A stretch of DNA of 33,891 nucleotides, taken from a bacterium. GTDB lineage: Bacteria; Bdellovibrionota_C; UBA2361; SZUA-149. Within the stretch, counting starts at the first letter, position 1, and every line of letters begins with the position of its first letter. The notes beneath the pieces are model-generated. The model searched no databases, had not been told where the DNA came from, and saw only the letters and a program-made list of their open reading frames with translations. The stretch covers positions 1 through 33,891 of the forward strand of contig JAUIMJ010000010.1 of the NCBI GenBank assembly GCA_030433295.1, in the 5' to 3' direction. Made by a program: the position numbers and the translations under genes. Below are positions 25,740 to 33,891 of this stretch, in pieces.

Positions 25740-26159
25740 GCCTGAGGTTTCACACTGAAATAGTGCAGTAACCCTGTAAACTATAGTGCTGTAATTTAGG
25801 TCATCGAGCCGTTTTGCGAGAGGGACCGAGGTGTAGAACACAGCCTCCTCGACAAGAAGGGGAATAAAGCATAAATTCCCGCAGTCAATCGCTTCGCAAT
25901 TGATATGAATTCTCGAAAAGAAGCAGTTCCGCTCTCAGTGAGACTCTAGTACGTCTTTAAAACTGACGAAAGGAATTCCTTTCAGTTTTCGGCCCGGTGC
26001 CCGCTGCCGGGGTACTATTTTTTGAGAACACCGCCGTATGAACACTTTCGGGCGTACGCATTTGAATGGATGTAGCATCATCGATTACCCTTAGTGACGG
26101 GGTATAGTAGCCGGTGTGTAGTCGCCGGGCAGGAAAATCGAAACAAGCACTTGAACAGT
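25740..26159. other. Divergent intergenic region, lytic transglycosylase / prfA
   Basis: No gene is supported. A palindrome at 25959-25989 has arms AAAACTG and CAGTTTT around the perfect 14-bp AAAGGAATTCCTTT. A GC-rich hairpin CCCGG/CCGGG follows at about 25994-26012. A TATAGT box (26103-26108) lies about 50 bp before prfA, but no convincing -35 is seen. Confidence 0.4.
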
Positions 26160-27227
26160 ATGATTGATAAGTTAGAGGACATAGCCAAGAGGCAGGAAGA
26201 GCTCAACGCGTTACTGAGCGATCCGGATGTTGTGCAGGACAATGAGCTATACCAGAAGTATGCGAAGGAGCATGCTGAGATCGACCCGATCGTGCGAAAG
26301 TTCAAGGAGTATCAGAAGGCCCAGTCTGACATAGAGGGCGGACGAGAGATTCTGGCAGAGTCGGACGACAAAGAAATGCGGGAGATGGCTGAGGCCGAGG
26401 TTGAAGAGCTGGAAGAGCGAAGCTCGGAAATCATGCAGGAGCTCATGTTGCTTTTGCTTCCCAAAGATCCCGATGACGACAAGAACATCATCATTGAAAT
26501 TCGAGCGGGAACCGGCGGTGATGAAGCTGCGCTCTTTGGTGCCGATTTGTTTTCCATGTATTCGCGGTTTGCGGAAGCAAAGCGCTGGGACGTTGAAGTG
26601 CTCTCCTCGTCTGAGTCATCGGTAGGTGGTTACAAGGAAATCATCGCCCAGGTTACTGGAAAAGGTGCCTACAGTAAGTTCAAGTATGAAAGCGGTGTGC
26701 ATCGCGTTCAACGCGTGCCAAAGACTGAAACACAGGGTCGCATCCATACCTCCACCGTAACGGTGGCGGTTCTTCCGGAAGCAAAGGAAGTGGAGATAGA
26801 TATTGAGGAGAAAGATTTGCGCGTGGATGTCTTTCGCGCCTCAGGTCCGGGTGGTCAGAGCGTAAACACCACTGATTCGGCCGTGCGTATCACGCATATT
26901 CCGACGGGAATGGTGGCCACCTGTCAGGACGGAAAGTCTCAACACAAAAACAAGGCAAAAGCCCTGATGGTCCTGCGTTCGCGGCTCTACGAAAAAATGC
27001 TCTCTGAGCAGCAGAGTGAGCGCAGCGCCAACCGGCGTTCTCAAATTGGATCCGGTGAGCGTTCCGAGAAAATCAGAACCTATAACTTTCCGCAGGGAAG
27101 AATCACGGACCATCGCATCGGTCTTACCATCTACCAGTTGGATACCGTTCTTGGCGGCGATCTTGAGATGCTCGTCCAACCCATTGCCGCCCATTTTCAG
27201 GCAGAAGCGCTGCAGGCCGCAGAGTAA
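26160..27227 (+). CDS. prfA: Peptide chain release factor 1
   Basis: RF1 recognises UAA and UAG in the ribosomal A site and triggers peptide release. The 355-residue product has the GGQ catalytic loop ([13 protein letters not shown], residues 231-233) and the codon-reading PxT motif as PKT (187-189) in [16 protein letters not shown], marking it as RF1 rather than RF2 (SPF). The N-terminal coiled coil and the [15 protein letters not shown] segment are also typical. MIDKLEDI begins at ATG 26160; a TTG three codons earlier is possible. prmC lies 84 bp downstream; its product methylates the Gln of GGQ. RF1 being present shows UAG is a normal stop codon here, which matters for the amber-interrupted gene at 2077. 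Confidence 0.97.
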   Translation: MIDKLEDIAKRQEELNALLSDPDVVQDNELYQKYAKEHAEIDPIVRKFKEYQKAQSDIEGGREILAESDDKEMREMAEAEVEELEERSSEIMQELMLLLLPKDPDDDKNIIIEIRAGTGGDEAALFGADLFSMYSRFAEAKRWDVEVLSSSESSVGGYKEIIAQVTGKGAYSKFKYESGVHRVQRVPKTETQGRIHTSTVTVAVLPEAKEVEIDIEEKDLRVDVFRASGPGGQSVNTTDSAVRITHIPTGMVATCQDGKSQHKNKAKALMVLRSRLYEKMLSEQQSERSANRRSQIGSGERSEKIRTYNFPQGRITDHRIGLTIYQLDTVLGGDLEMLVQPIAAHFQAEALQAAE

Positions 27228-27311
27228 GGCAGAGAGGGAGTAGGGCAGACAAATCGTTTTCTCAGCACAGGATCGTTATTCAGCATATGCTTCCCGAGAA
27301 GCAGAGGTATT

Positions 27312-28217
27312 ATGAAGCTCGGAGCCCTGAGGAAATCATTGCTTGATCGCTCGCGCACCGACGGAACCACAGCTCGTGATGTGGATCAGCTGCTTGAGTA
27401 CGCGCTCGGGCTTAACAGGACGCAGCTCCTGACTTACTCCGATGAGGATATAGCCGAGGAAACTCGGGCAGAGGTTACTGCTTTGTTTGAGCGCCTCGAT
27501 GCCGGAGAGCCGCTTGCCTATATCACCGCTCACCAGGAGTTCTATGGCTATGATTTTGTGGTCACGCCTTCTGTGCTCATCCCACGCCCCGAAACTGAGC
27601 GTCTGGTGGAACGGGCGCTCGAGATATTTTCCGAGGCCATGCTCAGCGAAGAATACGCGCGAATCGAGGTGTATGATGTGGGGACCGGCTCCGGTGCCAT
27701 TATTCTTTCTCTGCTCTCGGAGCTGCGCGGGCGTTTCAATTTTGCTCAACTCAAAAAGCATAGTTTCACGGGGGTCGATATTTCGGACTCCGCGCGTGCG
27801 GTCGCCGCTTTTAACTCCGGACGTCTGGGACATGATGACCTTGTGCGAATTGTGCCGGGGGATTTGCTCTCCGGGCTTGAGGAGGAGCCGAGTGATTCAC
27901 AGAGGAAGCACCGCTTTTTTCTCCTCCTGAGCAATCCACCCTACATCGCTGATAATGAGGAACTCGATGCCTCGGTGCAGAACCACGAGCCGGCAGTTGC
28001 CCTGCGCGGTGGTCCGAATGGCATGGAGCTGCCGGAGCGTTTGCTGGAGGAATTCTGGCACAAAAGTGGTAGTTTTTCTTCCTCCTGTGCCCTGATCGAA
28101 ATTGGCCATCAGCAGAGCCATACGGTAGAATGCGTGGCCCGTCGGCTTGGTTTCGAGGGTGTTGAATTTATTGAAGATTTTCACGGCATCCGCCGTGTGG
28201 CACTCATCAAGAGGTAG
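27312..28217 (+). CDS. prmC: Release factor glutamine N5-methyltransferase
   Basis: PrmC (HemK) transfers a methyl group from SAM to the GGQ glutamine of RF1 and RF2. The 301-residue product shows an N-terminal helical domain, PSVLIPRPETE, the SAM-binding EVYDVGTGSGAI (122-130), TGVDISDSA, and the catalytic NPPY (208-211) in LLLSNPPYIADNEEL, with the following HEPAVALRGGPNG typical of PrmC. ATG 27312 has GAGG close upstream. It lies directly after its substrate gene prfA and one nucleotide before murA, a conserved order in several proteobacterial lineages. Confidence 0.95.
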   Translation: MKLGALRKSLLDRSRTDGTTARDVDQLLEYALGLNRTQLLTYSDEDIAEETRAEVTALFERLDAGEPLAYITAHQEFYGYDFVVTPSVLIPRPETERLVERALEIFSEAMLSEEYARIEVYDVGTGSGAIILSLLSELRGRFNFAQLKKHSFTGVDISDSARAVAAFNSGRLGHDDLVRIVPGDLLSGLEEEPSDSQRKHRFFLLLSNPPYIADNEELDASVQNHEPAVALRGGPNGMELPERLLEEFWHKSGSFSSSCALIEIGHQQSHTVECVARRLGFEGVEFIEDFHGIRRVALIKR

Positions 28218-28218
28218 C

Positions 28219-29508
28219 GTGCAGGAAGTATTGTGTATCACGGGCGGTCGGAAGCTCGAGGGGGATGTTCGGGTTTCCGGGGCTAAGAACTCCGCGCTGC
28301 CCTTAATATTTGCGACGCTACTAAGCCCTGAGCCATGCGTATTGCGCAATGTTCCCGATCTGGAAGACATCAGCGTGACCATGCGTCTGCTTCGTTCTCT
28401 GGGAACAAAAGCGAAGTATGAAGATCACTGTATCCATTTGCATACGCCGGAAATTACCGGAACCGAAGCGCCCTATGCGTCGGTAAAAGCGCTGCGCGCG
28501 TCTTTCTGGGTTCTGGGGCCCTTACTTGCTCGAGCCGGGCAGGCGCAGGTCTCTCTCCCGGGTGGTGATGCAATCGGAACTCGTCCGGTTGATCTGCACA
28601 TCAAGGGACTTCAACAGCTGGGTGCTGAGATTCACATGAAGCATGGAGTCGTTCACGGAACGGCCCCGGGCGGGCTTCAGGCCGGTCCGGTTCATTTGGA
28701 TTTCCCTTCAGTTGGTGCGACGCACAATCTTTTGATGACCGCTGCGCTTATTCCCGGTGAAACAATTCTCAGTGGTGCGGCGCGTGAGCCGGAAGTGGTT
28801 GAACTCGCTAATTTGCTTTCAGCCATGGGAGCAGAGATTGAAGGGGCGGGCAGTGACATCATTATCATACGAGGGCGCGAGCGTCTGAAGGGAGTTGACT
28901 TCAGTGTGCTGGGCGATCGCATTGAGGCGGTCACCTATCTTCTGAGTGGAGCGGTTACCGCTGGTCGTGTGCGCATATCAGGAATTGCGCCTCAGGCACT
29001 GCACTCCAGTCTGGAACTGTTGAAAGAAATGGGGTGTGAACTTCAGGAAGGCGAGGACTGGGTTGAGCTGCAAGGTCCTGAGCGGCTTCGAGCCGTTTCC
29101 TTTTGCACCGCGCCATATCCGGGCGTTGCAACCGATGTGCAGGCACTGTTTATGGCGGCGCTCACCAGAGCCGAAGGGACTTCCGTAATCGAAGAGCGTG
29201 TTTTTGAAAGTCGTATGGGCCACGCTGCTGAGTATCGCCGCTTCGGGGCGGATATTTCTATCTCGGCACGGATAGCAAGGGTTAGCGGGAAGAGTATTCT
29301 CAGCGCTGCCCCTGTTGAATCAAACGACATTCGGGCTGCTGCCGGACTTGTTCTCATGGGGCTTGTTGCCGAGGGCGTTACGCAGGTGAGGGAGCTGTAT
29401 CATCTCGATCGCGGTTATGACGGCATCGTTGGAAAACTCGAAGCGCTCGGGGCTGATATTTCACGAATCCCCGCTTTTGATAATAGAGAAGTAGTCTGGG
29501 GTTGCTAA
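28219..29508 (+). CDS. murA: UDP-N-acetylglucosamine 1-carboxyvinyltransferase (MurA), Asp at the fosfomycin site
   Basis: MurA transfers enolpyruvate from PEP to UDP-GlcNAc, the first committed step of peptidoglycan synthesis, in the cytoplasm. From GTG 28219 the product is 429 residues, close to the 419 of E. coli. Active-site Lys23-Asn24 is in VSGAKNSALPLI. The loop that in most bacteria reads LPGGCAIG, with the Cys that fosfomycin alkylates (Cys115 in E. coli), reads VSLPGGDAIGTRPVD here: Asp117. This natural substitution is known in Mycobacterium, Chlamydia and Borrelia and gives fosfomycin-insensitive enzyme. The start follows prmC after 1 nt with GAGG about 4 nt upstream; an upstream extension overlapping prmC is unlikely. 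Confidence 0.95.
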   Translation: MQEVLCITGGRKLEGDVRVSGAKNSALPLIFATLLSPEPCVLRNVPDLEDISVTMRLLRSLGTKAKYEDHCIHLHTPEITGTEAPYASVKALRASFWVLGPLLARAGQAQVSLPGGDAIGTRPVDLHIKGLQQLGAEIHMKHGVVHGTAPGGLQAGPVHLDFPSVGATHNLLMTAALIPGETILSGAAREPEVVELANLLSAMGAEIEGAGSDIIIIRGRERLKGVDFSVLGDRIEAVTYLLSGAVTAGRVRISGIAPQALHSSLELLKEMGCELQEGEDWVELQGPERLRAVSFCTAPYPGVATDVQALFMAALTRAEGTSVIEERVFESRMGHAAEYRRFGADISISARIARVSGKSILSAAPVESNDIRAAAGLVLMGLVAEGVTQVRELYHLDRGYDGIVGKLEALGADISRIPAFDNREVVWGC

Positions 29509-29509
29509 G

Positions 29510-30262
29510 TTGGGGGCTGCTAATTTGGAGGCCGGGGACACTCAGGTGGATCAGCAAAGACGCAACGTTCAGTTACCGCTGAACCTCGAGCCGAAGGATC
29601 CCTATTCCCTCGATTACTTCGTGCCGCACAGTGGTGTGGTAGAAGCGGTTGCGCATGTGGAGCAGGCGCTGGAAGAATGTCTTGCAGATCCCGGTGCATT
29701 CCGTCTGGTTTTTGTGTACGGCGCAGACGGAAGCGGAAAAAGACATTTGCTCGAGGGATACGCCAAAGACGCGATCGCTCGTGGCATGGCTCCGCGTTCA
29801 GTGAAGGTCTATGCCTGCGCGCTGCAGGAGTTTGTCGAAGACGAAGAAGTATCCCGCTTTATTTCCTCCTACGAGAGCCTTCGCTCGGGCGGTGGTTTAC
29901 TCCTGGTTTCTTCTCCCTGTCCGCCAGCGGAACTCACGAGTAACCCACATGTGAGCAGTAGAATACTGTCGGGAGTCGCGGTAGCCCTGAAGGCGCCCCA
30001 GGAGGAGGAATTGCATCCGCTCGTCCTTTCCTTGATTGAGCGACATAATTTAAAATTGGGAGAGCGCAGCATCGAGTACCTCATGCGGAGATTGCCCGTT
30101 GATCCACTCTCATTCGATGCTATATTCTCCAGGATTAATGAGATTTCATTTTCACAGAACCGTCCCGCACGATTTGGTGTTGTGCGGGAGGCGTTTGCCG
30201 AGGAAATTGTTGCCTCGGCCAGTGCCAGCCATGAAACTAAGTCCACCGAAGCGGGGGACTAA
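29510..30262 (+). CDS. Degenerate Hda/DnaA-like AAA+ protein
   Basis: A 250-residue relative of Hda and the DnaA AAA+ domain. The opening QLPLNLEPKDPYSLDYFVPH resembles the N-terminus of Hda, whose QLPL motif contacts the sliding clamp; this suggests replication-initiation control. Walker A is degraded: GADGSGKRHLL, with Arg in place of Thr/Ser. The usual Walker B Asp-Asp strand is absent; after CALQEFVEDEEVSRFISSYESL the chain goes straight to GGGLLLVSSPCPPAEL, then the lid helices (LVLSLIERHNLKLGERSIEYL). ATP hydrolysis is therefore doubtful. The start may be TTG 29510 or GTG 29546, both with GGGG-type sites 8 nt upstream. It follows murA by one nucleotide. Confidence 0.7.
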   Translation: MGAANLEAGDTQVDQQRRNVQLPLNLEPKDPYSLDYFVPHSGVVEAVAHVEQALEECLADPGAFRLVFVYGADGSGKRHLLEGYAKDAIARGMAPRSVKVYACALQEFVEDEEVSRFISSYESLRSGGGLLLVSSPCPPAELTSNPHVSSRILSGVAVALKAPQEEELHPLVLSLIERHNLKLGERSIEYLMRRLPVDPLSFDAIFSRINEISFSQNRPARFGVVREAFAEEIVASASASHETKSTEAGD

Positions 30263-30345
30263 AGAATTGACGCGCAGCGTCAGACAAATGCGTTGGTCAA
30301 GACATTGTTAGTCGAGACAGTGCCAGACAAAAAAGGAAATAATCG

Positions 30346-31590
30346 ATGAGCATGAGAAGAGTTGTGATAACCGGTTTGGGTGCAATCACTCCAGTTGGTA
30401 ACGATACTGCATCTACCTGGGAATCTATTTGTAACGGAACTTCCGGCGTTGATACGATTACACAGCTAGATCCTGAGGGCTATCCAAGCACGATCGCCGC
30501 TGAAGTGAAGGGGTTTGATCCCGAAACAATTGTCGCCAAGAAGGACATCCGTCGTTACGATCGCTTTTCTTTGTTTGGCATGGCCGCTGCCAAAGCGGCG
30601 TGGGAAGACGCCGGCCTCGGTGAAAATGATTATGATGCGGAAAAATGCGGAACCATTCTCGGTGTTGGTATCGGTGGTTTACGGACGCTCGAAGACAATC
30701 ATGCTGCACTGCTTTCCGGTGGTCCGCGCAAACTCTCGCCTTTTCTCATTCCCGCGATGATTTCAAACCTGGCGCCCGGTAATATCGGTATCCAGCTTGG
30801 ACTAAAGGGAATTAACTACACCGTAACCAGTGCCTGTACTTCGGGAACACACGCCATTGGAGAAAGTTTTCGCCTGATTCGCGACGGCATGCAGGACCTT
30901 GTGGTCACGGGTGGCTCAGAGGCGGCGATTACCGGTCTGGGTATTGGCGGATTTGGTCGTATGCGAGCACTTTCTACGCGCAATGATGATCCGCAACGCG
31001 CCAGTCGTCCGTTTGATAAGGACCGCGATGGATTTGTTATTGGTGAAGGCTGTGGAATTCTCGTGATGGAAGAGCTGGAAAGCGCGAAGAAGCGTGGAGC
31101 CAAGATCTACGCCGAAGTCGTCGGCTACGGTTTCTCCTGCGATGCCTATCACATTACTGCGCCGATTGAGGGCGGACAGGGAGCAATCCAGTGTATGAAG
31201 ATGGCTCTTGATGTTGCCGGCATGGATAAGACAAGTGTCGGGTACATTAACGCTCATGGAACTTCGACACCGATTAATGACCCTGCGGAGAGTAACGCGA
31301 TCCGACAGGTCTTCGGTGATCACTGCAATTCCGGACTTATGGTCAGTTCTACCAAGTCGATGATTGGACATCTTCTCGGGGCAGCCGGTGGTGTTGAGGG
31401 CGTGTTCCTTGCGCTTGCTTTGAAGAACGGAGTATTGCCACCGACGATTAATCTTGATGAGCCGGATGAAGGCTGCACGCTTGATTACATCCCCCACACT
31501 GCTCGTGAGGTGCAGGTCGAGGCAGCTATGTCCAACTCATTTGGTTTTGGAGGAACAAACGCTTCAATTATTTTTAAGCGATTTGAGTAG
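30346..31590 (+). CDS. fabF: 3-oxoacyl-[ACP] synthase II
   Basis: FabF condenses acyl-ACP with malonyl-ACP in fatty-acid elongation. The 414-residue product starts MRRVVITGLGAITPVGN and holds the Cys-His-His triad: Cys164 (TSACTSGTHAIG), His304 (NAHGTSTP) and His342 (KSMIGHLLGAAGG). It ends in the GFGGTNASIIF stretch typical of KAS II. AAGGAA about 8 nt before the ATG supports the start. Unlike many genomes, acpP is not directly upstream; the Hda-like gene is. The stop overlaps the fabH start by one base, indicating a two-gene unit for chain initiation and elongation. Confidence 0.95.
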   Translation: MSMRRVVITGLGAITPVGNDTASTWESICNGTSGVDTITQLDPEGYPSTIAAEVKGFDPETIVAKKDIRRYDRFSLFGMAAAKAAWEDAGLGENDYDAEKCGTILGVGIGGLRTLEDNHAALLSGGPRKLSPFLIPAMISNLAPGNIGIQLGLKGINYTVTSACTSGTHAIGESFRLIRDGMQDLVVTGGSEAAITGLGIGGFGRMRALSTRNDDPQRASRPFDKDRDGFVIGEGCGILVMEELESAKKRGAKIYAEVVGYGFSCDAYHITAPIEGGQGAIQCMKMALDVAGMDKTSVGYINAHGTSTPINDPAESNAIRQVFGDHCNSGLMVSSTKSMIGHLLGAAGGVEGVFLALALKNGVLPPTINLDEPDEGCTLDYIPHTAREVQVEAAMSNSFGFGGTNASIIFKRFE

Positions 31591-32681
31591 TGGGTGAAGC
31601 TTTGAGCAAAGAAGCAGAAGCATCGACCGAGGCCTCCGCTGCCGCAGAGGTGGCGGTAGCAAGTCGTATTACGGGAACAGGGTTTTCCGTCCCTGATCGC
31701 GTGGTAACAAACGCTCATTTCGAGTCCTATCTGGATACCAGTGATACCTGGATTCGAGAGCGAACCGGTATTGTCGAGCGGCGTTGGGTTGGGCCCGAGG
31801 AATCGGCCAGTTCTCTTGCTGAGCCCGCGGCGCGAACAGCGATCGAGCGCGCAGGACTACAGGCTGCTGATATCGACGGAATCATCGTTGCTACGGTAAC
31901 CCCTGATTACGCCTTTCCCAGCACTGCCTGCATGCTCCAGCAGCGCCTGGGTATCGATGATGCTCTTGCCTTTGATGTAAACGCCGTATGCTCCGGTTTT
32001 GTGTACGCGCTGAGCACCGCTGATGCATACATCCGCGCCGGTATGTGTCGAAATGTGCTTGTTGTGGGCGTTGACCTCTACAGTCGCATCATCAATCCCA
32101 ATGATCGAGGCACCTGTATCCTTTTTGGTGATGGCGCCGGAGCCGTGGTGCTCTCGGCAGTGGCTCCGGAGGAGCAGTTTGCTCATGGGGATACCCTGAT
32201 TCGGGGGAGTGTGCAGACCACGGCAGGGATCTACTCAAACCTTCTTGGTGCTGACGGAAAGCACTCCAGCATTCTTTGTGTTCCCTGCGGAACGGCAAAT
32301 CAGCCTACCGCCGAGTCAATGGCAACTGATGCGCATTATCTCACTATGGAAGGCCGAGAGGTGTTCAAACTTGCGGTGCGAAAGCTCGGAGAGATAAGCC
32401 TCGAAATGCTGGAGAGATTTGATCTGCCTTCAGAGGCCGTTCGTTACTTTATCTCTCATCAGGCAAATGAGCGCATACTGCTTTCGATGGCAAAGCACAT
32501 TAAAGTTGATGCAGCGCGCATCCCAATGAACTTAGATCGCTACGGGAATACCAGCGCAGCGACGATTCCTATTTTACTCGCCGAGTTGGATCAGGACGGT
32601 AAAATTGATTCCGGGGATTTGCTTATGCTCAACGCCTTTGGCGGGGGTGTTACCTGGGGAGCGATACTACTCCGCTGGTAA
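31590..32681 (+). CDS. fabH: 3-oxoacyl-[ACP] synthase III
   Basis: FabH starts fatty-acid synthesis by condensing an acyl-CoA with malonyl-ACP. The Cys-His-Asn triad is intact: Cys134 (NAVCSGFVYAL), His290 (ISHQANERIL) and Asn320 (RYGNTSAAT). RITGTGFSVPDRVVTN marks the usual beginning of the family, so about 25 Ala/Glu/Ser-rich residues precede it (SKEAEASTEASAAAEVAVA). The reading frame opens at GTG 31590, overlapping the fabF stop; TTG 31602 or a later GTG could be the true start. Its position right behind fabF suggests co-translation. Confidence 0.93.
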   Translation: MGEALSKEAEASTEASAAAEVAVASRITGTGFSVPDRVVTNAHFESYLDTSDTWIRERTGIVERRWVGPEESASSLAEPAARTAIERAGLQAADIDGIIVATVTPDYAFPSTACMLQQRLGIDDALAFDVNAVCSGFVYALSTADAYIRAGMCRNVLVVGVDLYSRIINPNDRGTCILFGDGAGAVVLSAVAPEEQFAHGDTLIRGSVQTTAGIYSNLLGADGKHSSILCVPCGTANQPTAESMATDAHYLTMEGREVFKLAVRKLGEISLEMLERFDLPSEAVRYFISHQANERILLSMAKHIKVDAARIPMNLDRYGNTSAATIPILLAELDQDGKIDSGDLLMLNAFGGGVTWGAILLRW

Positions 32682-32723
32682 GTACGCATGTTGTTTCCAT
32701 TCTAACCATTGCAGGTCTACGTG

Positions 32724-33713
32724 ATGCAGTCCGAGAAAGTAGAGGAAGGTTTTATCGATGTTCCGGGCGGCAGCGTTTACTACAAGGTAGTCGGTGAAGG
32801 ACCTGCAGCGCCCCTTCTTACGCTGCATGGTGGTCCTGGTTTCCCCCACGATTATTTACAGCCGCTTGAGGCCCTTGCGGTGAACCGGGCCGTTGTCTTT
32901 TATGATCAGCTTGGCTGCGGCCGCTCAACCAGGCCGGATGATCCTTCGCTGTGGACCGTAGAGCGCTATGTTCTCGAGCTTCAGGCAGTGCGGGACTATC
33001 TGGGGCTTGATCGAGTGCATCTCTTTGGACATTCCTGGGGTGCAATGCTTGCAGTGGACTACGCTCTTACCTGGCCAAAGGGACTGCTCAGTCTTATTCT
33101 TGCCAGTCCTTGTATCAGTATTCCCTATTGGATGGCGGATGCCCGACGTTACCGGGCTGCTCTTCCTGAACATGTCGAGGCAGTGCTGGCTCGTGGAGAA
33201 GAGGAAGGGGACTACAGTAGCCCGGAGTACCTTGAGGCGGCGGCAGTCTACAACTTTCGGCACGTAAACAGTATGGAGCGAAAGCCGGAATTTGTGCTGA
33301 GTGCTGAGCGAAGTGCGGGACGGCCGGTGTACAACTACATGTGGGGTCCGAACGAGTTTACGGTCATCGGAACACTTGCGGACTACGATAGAAGTGATCG
33401 CCTGGAGGATATCAGTCTTCCGGTGCTGTATACCGCCGGGAGATACGATGAGGCCAGTCCGGATGCTCTGGCCTTTTACGATGCAAAGACACCTAATTCT
33501 CAAATGGCGATCTTTGAAGACAGTGCGCATCTGCCGCATGTAAAAGAGTCCGTTCGCTACAACAGTGTCCTCGGCAGCTTTCTTGCCCGGGTCGAGCAGA
33601 TGCAGGCTATCGACGACGTGGTGCAACAGCCCCTGGCCAGTCGAATCGGGGTGCTGCTTTCTTTGCTCGTCGTTGGCTTTGCGCTGCTCGTACTGGCATT
33701 TACCTTTCTTTAG
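32724..33713 (+). CDS. Alpha/beta hydrolase, proline iminopeptidase-like (S33), with C-terminal membrane helix
   Basis: A 329-residue alpha/beta-hydrolase of the prolyl-iminopeptidase group, which removes N-terminal Pro from peptides, though many relatives act on other amides or esters. Motifs are oxyanion-hole HGGPG (35-39), DQLGCGRS, nucleophile Ser104 in GHSWG, Asp in YTAGRYDEASP, and His in DSAHLPHVKES. A hydrophobic segment IGVLLSLLVVGFALLVLAF ends the protein, unusual for this soluble family and suggesting membrane anchoring with the enzyme on the cytoplasmic side. There is no N-terminal signal peptide. The start is ATG 32724; TTG 32709 and GTG 32721 are possible. It lies 42 bp behind fabH on the same strand. 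Confidence 0.8.
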   Translation: MQSEKVEEGFIDVPGGSVYYKVVGEGPAAPLLTLHGGPGFPHDYLQPLEALAVNRAVVFYDQLGCGRSTRPDDPSLWTVERYVLELQAVRDYLGLDRVHLFGHSWGAMLAVDYALTWPKGLLSLILASPCISIPYWMADARRYRAALPEHVEAVLARGEEEGDYSSPEYLEAAAVYNFRHVNSMERKPEFVLSAERSAGRPVYNYMWGPNEFTVIGTLADYDRSDRLEDISLPVLYTAGRYDEASPDALAFYDAKTPNSQMAIFEDSAHLPHVKESVRYNSVLGSFLARVEQMQAIDDVVQQPLASRIGVLLSLLVVGFALLVLAFTFL

Positions 33714-33889
33714 TCTACTGTCTGCCTCCGTGGCATTTGGCTAAGTTCCTCCAGATGCCGCTTCATGAGTTCATGGACCTGATTGATTTCCTTCACAAGC
33801 GCTTCCAGGGTCCCTTCGCTCGTCTCAATGGTTTCCAGGCAGCGCACATATATCTCGCCGGGCATAGGCAGGCGAGCACCTTTGGGCAT
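33710..33889 (-). CDS. Short hypothetical protein (possibly partial at the window edge)
   Basis: A minus-strand frame of 59 residues from ATG 33889 to TAA 33710. The product is highly helical and charged (VRCLETIETSEGTLEALVK, MKRHLEELSQMPRRQ), with a coiled-coil look. Codon use is like the neighbours. It overlaps the stop of the hydrolase gene tail to tail by 4 bp. The true start may lie past the window end, since the frame is open there. I recognise no family. Confidence 0.5.
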   Translation of the reverse strand: MPKGARLPMPGEIYVRCLETIETSEGTLEALVKEINQVHELMKRHLEELSQMPRRQTVD

Positions 33890-33891
33890 GC

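Noticed and set aside
1-33891. tRNA, rRNA, CRISPR arrays, insertion sequences, phage genes
   Set aside because: No cloverleaf, regular repeat-spacer pattern, transposase or integrase was seen by eye; a covariance or repeat search could still find weak cases.

Overview
The window reads as chromosome of a Gram-negative bacterium. It encodes an LPS-transport lipoprotein (LptE), several lipobox or signal-peptide proteins and peptidoglycan enzymes, and base composition looks to be in the low-to-mid 50s %GC. The block prfA-prmC-murA, the dnaJ(cbpA)-clpB pair and an alpha/beta-type pyruvate dehydrogenase E1 fit lineages of the former Deltaproteobacteria or neighbouring phyla; that placement is inference. 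No tRNA, rRNA, CRISPR array, transposase or phage gene was seen.

Layout. 1-402 (-): N-terminal part of pdhA with a good sigma70-type promoter at 537-566. 567-1314: no credible gene, several hairpins. 1373-3195 (+): RuvC-fold nuclease coupled by ATGA to an endonuclease/exonuclease/phosphatase protein that is cut by an in-frame TAG before its conserved SDH end. 3499-4440 (+) MBL hydrolase; 4485-5390 (-) metallophosphoesterase; 5893-7341 (+) TrkH potassium transporter; 7554-8267 (+) lipoprotein with a strong terminator; 8393-10855 (-) leuS, divergent from 11227-13684 (+): lptE, ECF sigma factor, Cys-rich anti-sigma factor, DUF547 lipoprotein. 13707-16509 (-): small unknown gene, DUF2330 protein and an RnfD/NqrB-like membrane protein overlapping it. 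16850-20667 (-): cbpA-type dnaJ then clpB, with copies of a dispersed hairpin repeat on either side of clpB. 21078-22658 (+) membrane glycosyltransferase; 22685-25739 (-) degenerate receiver-domain protein and TPR-rich lytic transglycosylase. 26160-33713 (+): prfA, prmC, murA, Hda-like ATPase, fabF, fabH and an alpha/beta hydrolase, closely spaced. A short minus-strand gene ends the window.

How the genes fit together. The last block joins translation termination (RF1 and the enzyme that methylates its GGQ loop), the first committed peptidoglycan step (MurA) and fatty-acid elongation and initiation (FabF, FabH). The dnaJ-clpB pair is a disaggregation module with a -35/-10 promoter and, before clpB, two mutually exclusive hairpins around the Shine-Dalgarno. 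lptE, the sigma/anti-sigma pair and the DUF547 lipoprotein look like one envelope-related transcription unit.

Most notable points: MurA carries Asp instead of the fosfomycin-target Cys; an amber codon interrupts an otherwise intact nuclease-family reading frame; a hairpin repeat family occurs in three intergenic places; the DUF2330/RnfD-like pair is an overlapping two-gene unit of unknown function; the anti-sigma factor has 11 Cys in 83 residues.
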